DNA from: Nocardioides ungokensis
GTDB lineage: Bacteria > Actinomycetota > Actinomycetes > Propionibacteriales > Nocardioidaceae
Direction: 5' to 3'
Assembly: GCF_013466985.1 (NCBI RefSeq)
Contig: NZ_CP059164.1
Location: 1,249,001 to 1,313,000 of the forward strand
Length of the DNA: 64,000 nt
Positions 28,991-37,997 of this stretch are shown piece by piece. Numbering within the stretch: position 1 is the first letter of the stretch; the number at the start of each line of letters is the position of its first letter. The translations under genes were made by a program, and so were the position numbers. The notes beneath the pieces were generated by a model. The model searched no databases, was not told where the DNA came from, and saw only the letters and a program-made list of their open reading frames with translations.

Positions 28991-30166
28991 TCAGCCGGTC
29001 GTTGCACCACGGCTGATCTGATGCCCGCAGAGTAGTTCCTCGAGGCGTTGGGCGGGGGTGGCCCAGTCGAGGGTCTTGCGGGGTCGGCTGTTGAGCTTGC
29101 GGGCGACTTCGTCGAGGTCGGTGGGGGTGAACTGGCGCAGGCTGACGTCCTTGGGGAAGTACTGGCGCAGCAGGCCGTTGGTGTTCTCGTTGCTGCCGCG
29201 TTGCCAGGGGCTGCGTGGGTCGCAGAAGTAGATCGGGATGTCGGCCTCGAGGGCGATCTGCTTGTGCAGGGCCATCTCCTTGCCCTGGTCCCAGGTCAGG
29301 GATCGGCGCAGCTGCTCGGGCAGGGTCGCGATGACCGGGACCAGGGCGTCCTTGAAGTCCACGGCGGTACGCCGGCCGGGCAGGTGGACCAGCAGCACGA
29401 ACCGGGTGGAGCGTTCGACCAGGGTGCCGATCGCCGAGCCGCCTGACCGGCCCAGGATCAGGTCGCCCTCCCAGTGCCCGGGCACGGCCCGGTCGTTGGC
29501 CTCGGCGGGGCGCTGGCTGATGGGGATCGGGTCGACCAGCCGGCCCTTGCGATGTTCGGGGCGTCGTTGGGGCTTGCGCTGGTCGCGGCCGGTGCGCAGG
29601 TGCGCGGCCAGTTCCCGGCGCAGCTCGCCGCGGCCCTGGACGAACAGGGAGCGGTAGATCGTTTCGGGGCAGCAGCGCATGTCCGGGTCGTCGGGGAACT
29701 CCACCCGTAGAGCGTGACTGATCTGTTCTGGCGACCACTGCAGGGTGGTCAGTTTCTCCCCGACGTAGGCCCGCAGTCGCGGGTGCGTGGCGAGCTTGCC
29801 CGGCTTGGGTCGCCGGGCGCGGCGCTCGGCCCGGGCTTGTGCGGTCCCGGCCCGGTATGTGCCGTCGACGTTGCGGTTGCGGGCCAGCTCCCGGCTCACC
29901 GTGGAGTGTGGGCGTCCGATCCGGCGCGCGATCTCGCGCACGCCGTGCTGCTGGGCGTGCAGGATCGCGATCTCCTCACGCTCGGCTGGCGACAAGAAAC
30001 GCCCGCTGGGGCGGCTGCAGGGCTCCATCACCCCGCCAAAGTGGCGGAACATCCGTTGCCCGGTGCCGCGAGACACGCCCGCGGCACCGGCCGCATCACT
30101 CACCCACGACCCCGACCGGATCGCCTCCCAGAACACCTGACGGGTCGCACGATCGACGGTCACCAC
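28991..30166 (-). CDS. IS30-family transposase
   Basis: The protein is about 391 residues, normal for the family. An N-terminal helix-turn-helix (LSPAEREEIAILHAQQHGVR then IARRIGRPHSTVSRELARN) would bind the element ends. The DDE catalytic core follows: first Asp in GHWEGDLILG, second in LTWDQGKEMALH, and Glu in QRGSNENTNGLLRQYFP. No stop or frameshift interrupts it, so the element may be active. GTG 30166 (or the adjacent GTG 30163) follows AGGAG; the open frame continues upstream into host DNA but that part is not transposase. Confidence 0.93.
   Translation of the reverse strand: MVTVDRATRQVFWEAIRSGSWVSDAAGAAGVSRGTGQRMFRHFGGVMEPCSRPSGRFLSPAEREEIAILHAQQHGVREIARRIGRPHSTVSRELARNRNVDGTYRAGTAQARAERRARRPKPGKLATHPRLRAYVGEKLTTLQWSPEQISHALRVEFPDDPDMRCCPETIYRSLFVQGRGELRRELAAHLRTGRDQRKPQRRPEHRKGRLVDPIPISQRPAEANDRAVPGHWEGDLILGRSGGSAIGTLVERSTRFVLLVHLPGRRTAVDFKDALVPVIATLPEQLRRSLTWDQGKEMALHKQIALEADIPIYFCDPRSPWQRGSNENTNGLLRQYFPKDVSLRQFTPTDLDEVARKLNSRPRKTLDWATPAQRLEELLCGHQISRGATTG
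28997..29010. repeat. IS30 terminal inverted repeat, left core
   Basis: GGTCGTTGCACCAC is the exact reverse complement of 30184-30197 at the other end of the element. It lies just inside the transposase stop codon side. Confidence 0.88.
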
Positions 30167-30183
30167 ACCACTCCTCACGACGA

Positions 30184-30197
30184 GTGGTGCAACGACC
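30184..30197. repeat. IS30 terminal inverted repeat, right core
   Basis: GTGGTGCAACGACC matches the left core perfectly in inverted orientation. It lies 17 bases upstream of the transposase start. Confidence 0.88.
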
Positions 30198-31209
30198 CTT
30201 CGAACCCAAGGGGTCTTCGGTGTCCGCGGCCCTTCCGACACCGCTGGCCTCTCGTCGCCGTCGGGGTCGATGAGCGTGGTGAGGTCGAGCTGGGCCTGGT
30301 GGGAGGCGATCACGCCGAGGGCCTTGGCCTTGCGGACCTCCAGCTCGTCGGTGTCGCCGAGTGCCTTCAGGCGGTGGCGTGGTCGCAGACGAGGTCGTGG
30401 AAGGCGGTCAGGTCGAGGGTGTCGCCGGTGATGTCGAGCCAGGAGGTGCCGGCGTACTCGCTGGGGCGGGTGGCGCAGCGTCACGTGCCAGGACTGCCGG
30501 CCCTGCTTCTCCCGCTCCTCGAGCAGCTCGGGGTGGTGCCTTCGCGATGGCGTGGGCGACGGCGGTCTCGATCGCCTTCCAGCTGCAGGAGGCGAGCCTG
30601 GGGGCGAGCTGTTCGTCGACGTAGGCGGCGGCGTCGCGGGAGAGGCGGTGGGTGGCCTGGGCGACGTGCCGGGCCTTGTACGGCTCACCCCGAGCGATTC
30701 GACCAGCGCCAGATGCGGGGAGCCGGTGCTGGAGGTCGAGGGCGTCGGCGATCAGCTTCATCCCGGTCTGAGTGGCCACCCCGAGCACGGCGGCCAGGGT
30801 TCGGGGGCGAACGCGGAGACCGCCGGGGTGCCGTCGCCGCCGAGGGACTCGTCCTCGTCCAGGAGTGAGGCGCCGCCCCACGTCGCGATCCCGGTGTCGG
30901 CGGTGGCGGGGTGGACCACGCACCACTGCGCGGCGATGCGCAGCTTGCCGCGTTCGGCGGCTCGGGCGTCCAGCTTGCGCTGCTCGAGCACCTCGAGCAG
31001 GCCGGGGCGTCGAGGTCGGCGACCTCGACGGGTTCTCCTGCTGCATCGGTTTCGAACATGTGTCCATGATCGCATCGACCACCGACAGTCAGGCGCCGAA
31101 ACCGGGCCGGTGCGGGGGTTCTGGGGATGAACGAAGGTAAAACTTCCGCGGGCCGGCGTTCTGGGTTGTCGTCCTGCCTCGGCTGCTGGGGCTTCGAGGC
31201 TCGCTGATG

Positions 31210-31562
31210 CTCGCACCTCAACCACCGGCGCACCGGAAAGCCGGAAGCGGTCGCGACCCACCGCGTACTGCGCCTCATAGCTGCCATCACCGCAACCACC
31301 CACGAGCCGTGAGCCGCCGACGGCGCCGTCCTCGACACGCTCCCTTCGACACGCTCGCTGCGCTCGCTACTCAGGACGAGCGCTGACGCTCGCACCTCAA
31401 CCTCCGGCGCACGTCGACCACCGGCGCACCGGTGAGCCGGGAGGCAGCAGCGACCCACGGCGTACCGCTTCCTGTAGCTGCCATCACCGCAACCAGCCAC
31501 GTGCCGTGAGCCGCCGACGGCGGTGGTCTCGACACTCTCCTTCGAAACGCTCGCTACTCAGG
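31210..31562. repeat. Two imperfect direct copies of a ~175-base intergenic unit
   Basis: Copy A (about 31210-31375) and copy B (about 31389-31562) share CTCGCACCTCAACC, CACCGGCGCACCGG, TAGCTGCCATCACCGCAACC, GTGAGCCGCCGACGGCG and GCTCGCTACTCAGGAC in the same order. On the minus strand both translate to similar short peptides (GCGDGSY...YAVGR), but there is no start or codon logic. The approximately 500 bases from 31060 to 31553 hold no other gene I can support. Confidence 0.7.
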
Positions 31563-32338
31563 ACCACCACGGCGTCGTGCAGCGGCGATCGTCACGAAGA
31601 GGGTCACTGACGCGAAGAACGGCCCGGTGCGGAGGTGCGCGAGCCACCTTGCCGCCTGCCGGGCGTCCAGGTAGCCCGCAGCGACCGCGCGCCCGGTGAC
31701 GCGCTCGAAGCCGAGGACCCGATCAGCCTCGGTCACGTCGCGGAAGACGGCCGTGATCGGGATGACCCGCCCGACACGCAGCCCGTGGCGCTCGCACAGG
31801 GCCGGCAGCCGACGGCCGATCCGGGCGTTGCGCACCACCTCGTCGGTGACGAAGCTGCGGTAGGCCGCGGCGATCGCGGCCTCGGGTGGTCGATCACGAG
31901 CGTGTCCCAGTCGGGTTCGGCGAAGCAGGCGAGCCCGGACGGCGCGAGGACCCGGGCGACCTCGCCGACCGCCACGTCGGGGTCCTCGACGTGCTGGAGG
32001 ACCCGGTCGGTGTGCACGCGGTGCACCGAATGGTCGGGGAGGCGGAGGGAGTGGACGTCCCCGTGCTCGACCGTCACCTGCGGCCAAGCGGTCGCCAGGT
32101 GCTCGGCCTCCCGGACCGCGTCGGGATCCGAGTCGAGCCCCATGACGCGCCCCTCGGGCCCCACCGCCGCCGCGAACGCGGCGAGGTCCGCACCCGGACC
32201 GCAGCCGAGGTCGAGGACGTGGTGACCGGCCGCGACGTCCATCTCGTCGACGACGAGCGCCTTGTAAGCGCGTCCGAGGTCGGAGGCCGCCAACCGGGCC
32301 AGGTAGTCAGCAGGTCGTTCGGTCTCGAGAGTCCCCAT
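31554..32338 (-). CDS. Class I SAM-dependent methyltransferase (frameshifted here)
   Basis: Corrected length is about 261 residues. The SAM-binding motif I is HVLDLGCGPGADLAAFAAAV (about residue 38), with the acidic GLDSDPDAVREAEHLA and the post-motif DRVLQHVEDPDVAVGEVARVL typical of UbiE/COQ5-like enzymes. The C-terminal half (RSFVTDEVVRNARIGRRLPA, then ITAVFRDVTEADRVLGFERV) resembles small-molecule methyltransferases. One G is missing in the run 31884-31886: adding it joins LVIDHP to EAAIAAAYRSFVTDEV. ATG 32338 is used; ATG 32350 in frame is equally possible. The substrate is unknown. Confidence 0.8.
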
Positions 32339-32465
32339 GCGGTCGAGCATGGCCCATCTACTGACCGCCGAGTCCGAGGCACGTGAGGTTTCCCACGAGT
32401 AACCCTCTCGGCCCGGGCCTTCCGACAGGATGGCCACGAAGGCCTATCGAGGATCAGGAGTGAGC

Positions 32466-33008
32466 ATGCAGTTCGGTCGGAGCTACGAGGAGTTCGAGGT
32501 CGGTGCGACGTACAAGCACTGGCCGGGCAAGACGGTCACCGAGTTCGACGACCACATGTTCTGCCTGCTCACGATGAACCACCACCCGCTCCACCTCGAC
32601 ACCAACTACGCCGAGGAGACGACCCAGTTCGGCAAGAACGTCGTGGTCGGCAACTACGTCTACTCGATCCTGCTCGGCATGAGCGTGCCCGACATCTCCG
32701 GCAAGGCGATCGCCAACCTGGAGATCGAGTCGCTGCGGCACGTGGCGCCGACCTTCCACGGCGACACCCTGTACGGCGAGACCACCGTGCTCGACAAGTG
32801 GGAGTCGAAGTCGAAGGACGACCGGGGCGTCGTCCACGTGGAGACGATCGGCTACAACCAGGACGGCAAGGTGGTGTGCATCTTCCGCCGCAAGGTGATG
32901 GTGCCCAAGGACAGCTACCTCGACGAGCGTGGTGGCGAGCAGCCCGGCCGGCCGGTGCCGCAGCCGGACAAGAACTGGTCCGGACCCGCCACCGACCAGA
33001 AGGACTAG
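32466..33008 (+). CDS. MaoC-family (hot-dog fold) acyl-CoA dehydratase
   Basis: This 180-residue protein has the MaoC hydratase fold: FEVGATYKHWPGKTVTEFDD, then HPLHLDTNYAEETTQFGKNV containing the catalytic-type Asp/His pair, VVGNYVYSILLGMSVPD and RRKVMVPK near the end. The family hydrates or dehydrates 2-enoyl-CoA thioesters; full-length similarity is to short stand-alone acyl dehydratases often found with CoA-ester degradation genes. ATG 32466 follows AGGAG at good spacing. A short CCCCG-AA-CGGGG hairpin with a T-rich tail (33016-33036) follows the stop. Confidence 0.85.
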   Translation: MQFGRSYEEFEVGATYKHWPGKTVTEFDDHMFCLLTMNHHPLHLDTNYAEETTQFGKNVVVGNYVYSILLGMSVPDISGKAIANLEIESLRHVAPTFHGDTLYGETTVLDKWESKSKDDRGVVHVETIGYNQDGKVVCIFRRKVMVPKDSYLDERGGEQPGRPVPQPDKNWSGPATDQKD

Positions 33009-33072
33009 CGAACATCCCCCGAACGGGGCATTGATTTTGCGGGCGCGGCGTGCATTTGGCATCGTCCCGCCG

Positions 33073-34554
33073 GTGACCGACCAGACACAGACCACTCCGC
33101 GGCAGGCCACCGAGCAGGCGGCGGACCGGGGCTTCTTCGGGCAGCCCCGTGTCCTCGCCAACCTCTTCGGCGTCGAGATGTGGGAGCGCTTCAGCTTCTA
33201 CGGCATGCAGGGCATCGTCCTGCTGTACCTCTACTACACCGCCTCCCAGGGTGGCCTCGGGATGGACGAGGGCACCGCGAGCGCGGTGATCGGTGCGTAC
33301 GGCGGGCTGGTCTACCTGTCCACCATCCCGGGCGCCTGGCTGGCCGACCGGGTCCTCGGCTCGGAGCGGACGCTGTTCTACAGCGCCTGCCTGATCATGG
33401 TCGGCCACATCGCGCTGAGCGTGCTGCCGGGCTACACGGGTGTGATCGCCGGCCTGCTCATGGTCGGCATCGGTTCCGGAGGCCTCAAGGCCAACGCCAC
33501 CGCGCTGGTCGGCACCCTGTACGCCGAGGGCGACGAGCGCCGCGACGCCGGCTTCTCGCTGTTCTACCTCGGCATCAACCTCGGTGCGCTCTTCGGCCCG
33601 CTGCTCACCGGGCTGCTCCAGCAGGAGGTCGGCTTCCACGTCGGCTTCGCGGCCGCGGCCCTCGGCATGTTCCTCGGCCTCGTGCAGTACACGATCGGCC
33701 GCAAGCAGCTGCCCGAGGCGGCCCACGAGGTCCACAACCCGCTCCCGGCCTCCGAGCGCGGCAAGTTCGTCGCCCTCGCCGTGGTCGCCGCCGCCGCCAT
33801 CGTCGCGCTCGTCCTCGCCGGTTTCGTCACCGCCGAGAACCTCGCCACCTGGGTCATCTGGGCCACCGTCGTCGGCGCCGTGGCGCTCTTCCTGCGGATC
33901 ATCACCAGCAAGAAGGTCAGCGCGGTCGAGCGCGGCCGCGTGTGGGCGTTCGTGCCGATGTTCCTGGCCAGCACGGCGTTCTGGTCGCTCTACCAGCAGC
34001 AGTTCACCGTGGTCACGATCTACTCCGACACCCGCCTGAACCGCGACCTCTTCGGCTGGGAGATGCCCGTCTCCTGGGTGCAGTCGGTCAACCCGGTCTT
34101 CATCATCGTGCTCGCCGGCGTCTTCGCCGCGCTCTGGACGAGGCTGGGCCCGAGGCAGCCGTCGACCCCCATGAAGTTCGCCCTCGGCACGGCGATCATG
34201 GGCGTCGCGTTCCTGCTGTTCATCCCGATGGCGGGCGGTGGCGCCCACAGCGCCCCGCTGCTCGGCCTGATCGGCATCCTGCTCGTCTTCACGATCGCGG
34301 AGCTGCTGCTCTCGCCGGTGGGGCTCTCGCTGGCCACCAAGCTGGCGCCGGAGGCGTTCCGGACCCAGATGGTGTCGCTGTTCTTCCTCTCGGTCGCGCT
34401 CGGGTCCGTCCTCGCCGGCTACCTCGGCAAGTTCTACTCGGCCGACCACGAGGCGGCGTACTTCGGCGTCCTCGGCCTGATCTCGGTGGCCGTCGGCCTG
34501 GTGCTCGCGGCGTTCACGAAGCCGATTCGACGCCTGATGGCCGGGGTCCACTGA
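33073..34554 (+). CDS. POT/PTR2-family proton-dependent oligopeptide transporter
   Basis: This 493-residue membrane protein carries the POT signatures: the first-helix motif MWERFSFYGMQGIVLLYLYY, GAYGGLVYLSTIPGAWLADR and GIGSGGLKANATALVGTLYA. About 14 transmembrane helices can be counted, as usual for the family. It should import di- and tripeptides with protons. Start GTG 33073 lacks a clear ribosome binding site, so a leaderless transcript or a different start is possible. Its 3' end overlaps the convergent MFS gene by 41 bases. Confidence 0.9.
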   Translation: MTDQTQTTPRQATEQAADRGFFGQPRVLANLFGVEMWERFSFYGMQGIVLLYLYYTASQGGLGMDEGTASAVIGAYGGLVYLSTIPGAWLADRVLGSERTLFYSACLIMVGHIALSVLPGYTGVIAGLLMVGIGSGGLKANATALVGTLYAEGDERRDAGFSLFYLGINLGALFGPLLTGLLQQEVGFHVGFAAAALGMFLGLVQYTIGRKQLPEAAHEVHNPLPASERGKFVALAVVAAAAIVALVLAGFVTAENLATWVIWATVVGAVALFLRIITSKKVSAVERGRVWAFVPMFLASTAFWSLYQQQFTVVTIYSDTRLNRDLFGWEMPVSWVQSVNPVFIIVLAGVFAALWTRLGPRQPSTPMKFALGTAIMGVAFLLFIPMAGGGAHSAPLLGLIGILLVFTIAELLLSPVGLSLATKLAPEAFRTQMVSLFFLSVALGSVLAGYLGKFYSADHEAAYFGVLGLISVAVGLVLAAFTKPIRRLMAGVH

Positions 34555-35707
34555 GGCCGCTCCCGCCGGCCGGCGGGGCGAAGGCCCGCGCCAGCGGGAT
34601 GATGCCGAGGATCAGCACCATCGGCACCGCGAAGCCGACGCGCAGGGAGCCGGAGCCGACCAGCCCGGTCAGCACGGCTCCCAGCAGCGCGCCGACGTAG
34701 TTGAACTGGTTGAAGCGGGCGATCACCGCGTCGACCCGGGCCTGGCGCGCGGCCGGGTCGAGGCCCTCCCCGCCGGCGATCCGCGCGGCAGCGGAGAAGC
34801 TGAGCGGGGCGATCACCGCGACGCCGGCGCCCAGCAGCGTGAAGCCGGCGACGGCGACCTGCCAGGTCGGGGCGAACACCACCACTGCGAGGGCCGCGGA
34901 GGCGACCAGGGCACCCACCCGCAGCACCCGCACCGCGCCGTGCCGAGCGACCAGGCCGTCGCCGGCGAGCCGGAGCGCGCCGCTGGCGACGAGGTAGGGG
35001 AAGGTCGCCAGGGCGACCAGCCCGGACGGCGTGGGGAAGGTGTTGTCGAGGTACGTCGGGCCCCAGGTGGCCGCGGCTGTGTCGACCATGTAGAAGAGCA
35101 CCATCCCCAGCCCCACGAGCAGGATCGGCCGCCACGGCACCGCCACCGCGGCCACGGCCGCACCTTCACCGTGGTCGCGTGGCAGGAACGGCGCGAAGAG
35201 CACGACCAGCGGCACCACCGCGAGGACCGCGGTCGCCGACAGCGGGAGGTGGGCGGTGGCCAGCGTGATGGCGGCCCCGATGATCCCGCCGAGGGTCCAG
35301 GCGCCGTGGAAGGACGGCAGGATCGGCCGGCCGTAGACGTGCTCGAGCGCCACCGCCTGCATGTTGGTCGAGGCATCGACGACGCCCAGCCCCACGCCGT
35401 ACACCGCGAGAGCGGCGACGAACACCCAGGCGGCGGGTGCGGTCGTGATGACCGGGAGGGCGACGGTCACCAGGGCCAGCCCGAGGCGCAGCACGGTCGC
35501 GCTCGACCTGGCCTTGGCGAGGGTCTCGGCCACCACCGACCCGACGCCCGCCAGCAGCACCATCATCAGCAGCAGCAGGGACAGCTCGAGCTCGGAGATG
35601 TGCCAGCGGTCGGAGAAGTCCGGCAGCCGGGTGGTGAGGCTGATGAACACCAGCCCCTGGGTCAGGAATGCGGCGGCGGCGGCGGCCCTCGCCCGCGAGG
35701 TGGTCAT
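34514..35707 (-). CDS. MFS transporter
   Basis: This 397-residue protein has about 12 hydrophobic segments arranged in two halves with a charged central loop (FLPRDHGEGAAVA). It begins TTSRARAAAAAAFLTQGLVF and contains YGVGLGVVDASTNMQAVALE, a signature of the FucP/YbjJ-like branch of the major facilitator superfamily. The substrate cannot be deduced. It is divergent from the histidine phosphatase gene (77 bases between start codons). Confidence 0.85.
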   Translation of the reverse strand: MTTSRARAAAAAAFLTQGLVFISLTTRLPDFSDRWHISELELSLLLLMMVLLAGVGSVVAETLAKARSSATVLRLGLALVTVALPVITTAPAAWVFVAALAVYGVGLGVVDASTNMQAVALEHVYGRPILPSFHGAWTLGGIIGAAITLATAHLPLSATAVLAVVPLVVLFAPFLPRDHGEGAAVAAVAVPWRPILLVGLGMVLFYMVDTAAATWGPTYLDNTFPTPSGLVALATFPYLVASGALRLAGDGLVARHGAVRVLRVGALVASAALAVVVFAPTWQVAVAGFTLLGAGVAVIAPLSFSAAARIAGGEGLDPAARQARVDAVIARFNQFNYVGALLGAVLTGLVGSGSLRVGFAVPMVLILGIIPLARAFAPPAGGSGLSGPRPSGVESAS

Positions 35708-35784
35708 GCGCCGATCGTGGCACGGACCCCACCGCCACGGGCGATGCCGCCACGCGGCCGCCGCGCAGGTGCCAGACTCGCGCC

Positions 35785-36351
35785 ATGAACGACGACGCCG
35801 AGGTGTGGCTGGTCAGGCACGGGGAGACCGAGTGGAGCCGGTCGGGGCGGCACACCTCGACCACGGACCTGCCCCTGCTGCCGGACGGCGAGCAGGTCGC
35901 GCACGGCCTGCGGGACCGGCTGGACGGGCCGGACTTCGCGCTCGTCCTGACCAGCCCGCGCCAGCGCGCCCGCCGGACCGCTGACCTGGCCGGCTTCCCG
36001 GACGCCGACGTCGACGACGACCTCGTCGAGTGGACCTACGGCGAGTACGAGGGCATCACCACCGAGGAGATCCGGCGCACCGTGCCGGGCTGGACCGTCT
36101 GGTCCGCGCCGTGCCCCGGCGGGGAGAGCGCCGCGGAGGTCTCCGACCGCCTCGACCGGGTCGTCGAGCGGGTGCGCGCCGCCGGCGGGCCGGCCCTGCT
36201 CTTCGGCCACGGGCACGCGCTGCGGGCGCTGACCGCGCGCTGGCTCGACCTGCCGGTGACCGACGGCCGCCTCTTCCGACTCGACACCGCGACGGTCTCG
36301 GTGCTCGGCCACGAGCGCGAGTCGCCGGTGGTGCTGCGCTGGAACTCCTGA
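35785..36351 (+). CDS. Histidine phosphatase family protein (phosphoglycerate-mutase-like)
   Basis: This 188-residue protein has the catalytic LVRHGETEWS near residue 9 with the phospho-acceptor His, LTSPRQRARRTADLAGF, the acidic EWTYGEYEG and the second His in LLFGHGHALRALTARWL. It matches short cofactor-independent-type phosphatases of the PhoE/CobC kind rather than glycolytic mutase. The substrate is unknown. ATG 35785 is the only credible start. Confidence 0.87.
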   Translation: MNDDAEVWLVRHGETEWSRSGRHTSTTDLPLLPDGEQVAHGLRDRLDGPDFALVLTSPRQRARRTADLAGFPDADVDDDLVEWTYGEYEGITTEEIRRTVPGWTVWSAPCPGGESAAEVSDRLDRVVERVRAAGGPALLFGHGHALRALTARWLDLPVTDGRLFRLDTATVSVLGHERESPVVLRWNS

Positions 36352-36425
36352 CTCCTGCCGACGCGCCGGACTCCCGGTGACGCACTGCCCTTGACGCGGC
36401 GCGGAAGCGGTAACACCGTGGTCGC

Positions 36426-37064
36426 ATGTCGCTCCTGGCCGGCTGCCCCCGCTGTGCCGCCCCGGTCGCCCGGCTCGATTCGGGCGGCTGGTCGTGCCCC
36501 GAGCACGGACCGATCGAGCCGCTGCTGAGGCCGCCGTACGCGACGTACGACGCGTTCGCCGCGCACCTGGTCGGCTCGGCCGGGTTCCCGACCTACCTGC
36601 CCTGGCCGATGAGCCCCGGCTGGAGCGTCACCGACTTCGCAGCCGTGGGGGACGAGCCGGGGCGGACCCGCGCCACCCTGACCTGTTCGTCGGGCACCAG
36701 CGAGCTCGACGGACCGGTCGACGTGGTCGTGGTGGCCGAGGAGGCCGGTGTCGGCCTCGGGGCGCGGTGTGCGGGAACCCCTCACGACGACCCGGGCGAC
36801 GAGGTCGGCATCGGCCCGCCGACGGTGAAGGTCCGCGTCGAGAGCCAGGACGTGGCCCTCTGGCCGGTGTCCACCAGTGCGCTCGGCGGCGAGCTCGACC
36901 GCTCGGTCCTGGCCGGCGAGGCGCAGGGGAGATGGCTGTGGATCGTGCTCCGCCCGGCCTCAGCGGTCCTGCTGCTGCGGGACGACTGGATGCTGCGCGA
37001 CGTGTCGGGCCTGGGGGCGCCGTTGCTGGAGGTCTCCTACGGCGGGCCCACGCCGCTGTGGTGA
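36426..37064 (+). CDS. DUF6758-type phosphotransacetylase-neighbour protein (unknown function)
   Basis: This 212-residue protein starts with a zinc-ribbon-like unit (CPRCAAPV then WSCPEHGPIEPL, two CxxC/H pairs) and continues with a conserved beta-rich domain: YLPWPMSPGWSVTDFAAVGD, VVVVAEEAGVGLGARCAG and WLWIVLRPASAVLLLRDDW. It resembles the actinobacterial DUF6758 family, which usually sits near PHP and MarC genes as it does here. No function is known. It is followed after 15 bases by the convergent hydrolase gene. Confidence 0.7.
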   Translation: MSLLAGCPRCAAPVARLDSGGWSCPEHGPIEPLLRPPYATYDAFAAHLVGSAGFPTYLPWPMSPGWSVTDFAAVGDEPGRTRATLTCSSGTSELDGPVDVVVVAEEAGVGLGARCAGTPHDDPGDEVGIGPPTVKVRVESQDVALWPVSTSALGGELDRSVLAGEAQGRWLWIVLRPASAVLLLRDDWMLRDVSGLGAPLLEVSYGGPTPLW

Positions 37065-37079
37065 GGCCGCCGGGGTGAG

Positions 37080-37883
37080 TCAGGTCGCAGGCGCGAGGAA
37101 GCGGGTCAGCAGCCGCAGCCACGCCTCCGGCGCCTCGAGGTGTACGTCGTGCCCCGTGCCCGCGACCGTGGCGACCTCGGTGTCCGGACGCAGGGCGCAC
37201 ATGCTCTCGACCTGCCGGTCGGGCACCGATCCGTGCTCGCCGTGCACCAGCAGGGTGGGCGCACGCACCATCGACCACTCCTCGAGGAACTCGCGCTCGT
37301 GCACGTGGGCGATCGCGTCGGTCAGGGTCGCGGCGTCCCACTGGGGCCACAGCCCGTCGGGCCGCTCCTCGAGCCCGTCGGCCCAGGCCTCGGCGACCAT
37401 CCGGGTGGTCCGGAAGAAGGACAGGAACTCCTCCCGGTCGGCGAAGGGCGCCGGCCACGAGGCGAGCCAGTCGCCGATCGTGCCCGTCATCGCCGGGGCG
37501 TCGCCGCCCAGGCCGCCCTCCACCATCACCAGCCGGTCCACCCGGTCCGGGGCCCAGGCGGCGAGGAGCATCGCGGTGTGGGCGCCCATCGACTGGCCCA
37601 CGACCGGCACCCGGTCCACGTCCAGGTCGTCGAGGACGGCCAGCACGTCGTCGACGTACGCCCGCCGGGAGACGTCGTCCGGGCGCCGGGTGCTGCTGCC
37701 GTGGCCACGCTGCTCGACCGAGACGACGCACCAGTCCGCGCGCAGCTCCTCGATCGTGGCGCCCCACTCGCGCGCGTACCCGGCCAGACCGTGCAGGAGG
37801 ATGATGATCGGCTTGTCGTCAGCGGTGTCGTAGTACCAGATCTCCGCGTCGGGCCGCTCCACCCGACCCCAACCGGCCGTCAT
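37080..37883 (-). CDS. Alpha/beta hydrolase
   Basis: This 267-residue protein has the canonical fold: IIILLHGLAGYAREW (oxyanion strand), nucleophile elbow VGQSMGAHTAML with Ser near residue 98, an acid position after LLVHGEHGSVPD and the catalytic His in AGTGHDVHLE. There is no signal peptide. It could be an esterase, lipase or C-C hydrolase; the sequence does not decide. It starts at ATG 37883, divergent from the PHP gene. Confidence 0.85.
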   Translation of the reverse strand: MTAGWGRVERPDAEIWYYDTADDKPIIILLHGLAGYAREWGATIEELRADWCVVSVEQRGHGSSTRRPDDVSRRAYVDDVLAVLDDLDVDRVPVVGQSMGAHTAMLLAAWAPDRVDRLVMVEGGLGGDAPAMTGTIGDWLASWPAPFADREEFLSFFRTTRMVAEAWADGLEERPDGLWPQWDAATLTDAIAHVHEREFLEEWSMVRAPTLLVHGEHGSVPDRQVESMCALRPDTEVATVAGTGHDVHLEAPEAWLRLLTRFLAPAT

Positions 37884-37997
37884 GGCCCGAGTCTGGCACC
37901 CGAGGACGAATCCCTCGCCCGACGACACCTCCCGAGGTGGCGCGTCACACGTCCCGCCGTTTCCCGCGGTGGCCGACAGCGGTCCTAGAGTTCTCTG

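Larger units (their letters stand above)
28986..30209 (-). mobile_element. Complete IS30-family insertion sequence
   Basis: The element is 1224 bases and carries one transposase gene. The target duplication GGG is read at 28983-28985 and 30210-30212. The borders follow from the reading frame of the interrupted gene. Terminal inverted repeats share a perfect 14-bp core (28997-29010 with 30184-30197), with a less conserved outer 10-11 bases. A 3-bp duplication and this size fit IS30. Because the insertion lies in a run of G residues the exact outer base is uncertain by one or two positions. Confidence 0.88.
28478..31059 (-). pseudogene. DUF222/HNH endonuclease (13E12-type) gene disrupted by an IS30 element and several frameshifts
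   Basis: The 3' part (28478-28985) encodes FYLHLNLADL, a helical stretch and the HNH domain MRELVILRDGHCVFPWCHHD ... HIEPYIP ... NLAPLCRRHHR. The 5' part (30210-31059, from ATG 31059) encodes the DUF222-type region with QRKLDARAAERGKLRIAAQW, YKARHVAQATHRLS and ELEVRKAKALGVIASHQAQL. Deleting 28985-30211 (1227 bases, a codon multiple) rejoins the halves in frame as GPRTPKTP-RFYLHLNLADL. The upstream half also changes frame several times (for example between AP and GLLEVLEQ, and near HHPELLEEREK), so it is broken beyond the insertion unless these are sequence errors. Intact relatives are about 450 residues and are multicopy in such genomes. Confidence 0.85.

Noticed and set aside
28986..31562. 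Genomic island or prophage
   Set aside because: Only one IS element and a broken 13E12-type gene are present. There are no integrase, phage structural genes or attachment-site repeats, and the flanking genes are ordinary.
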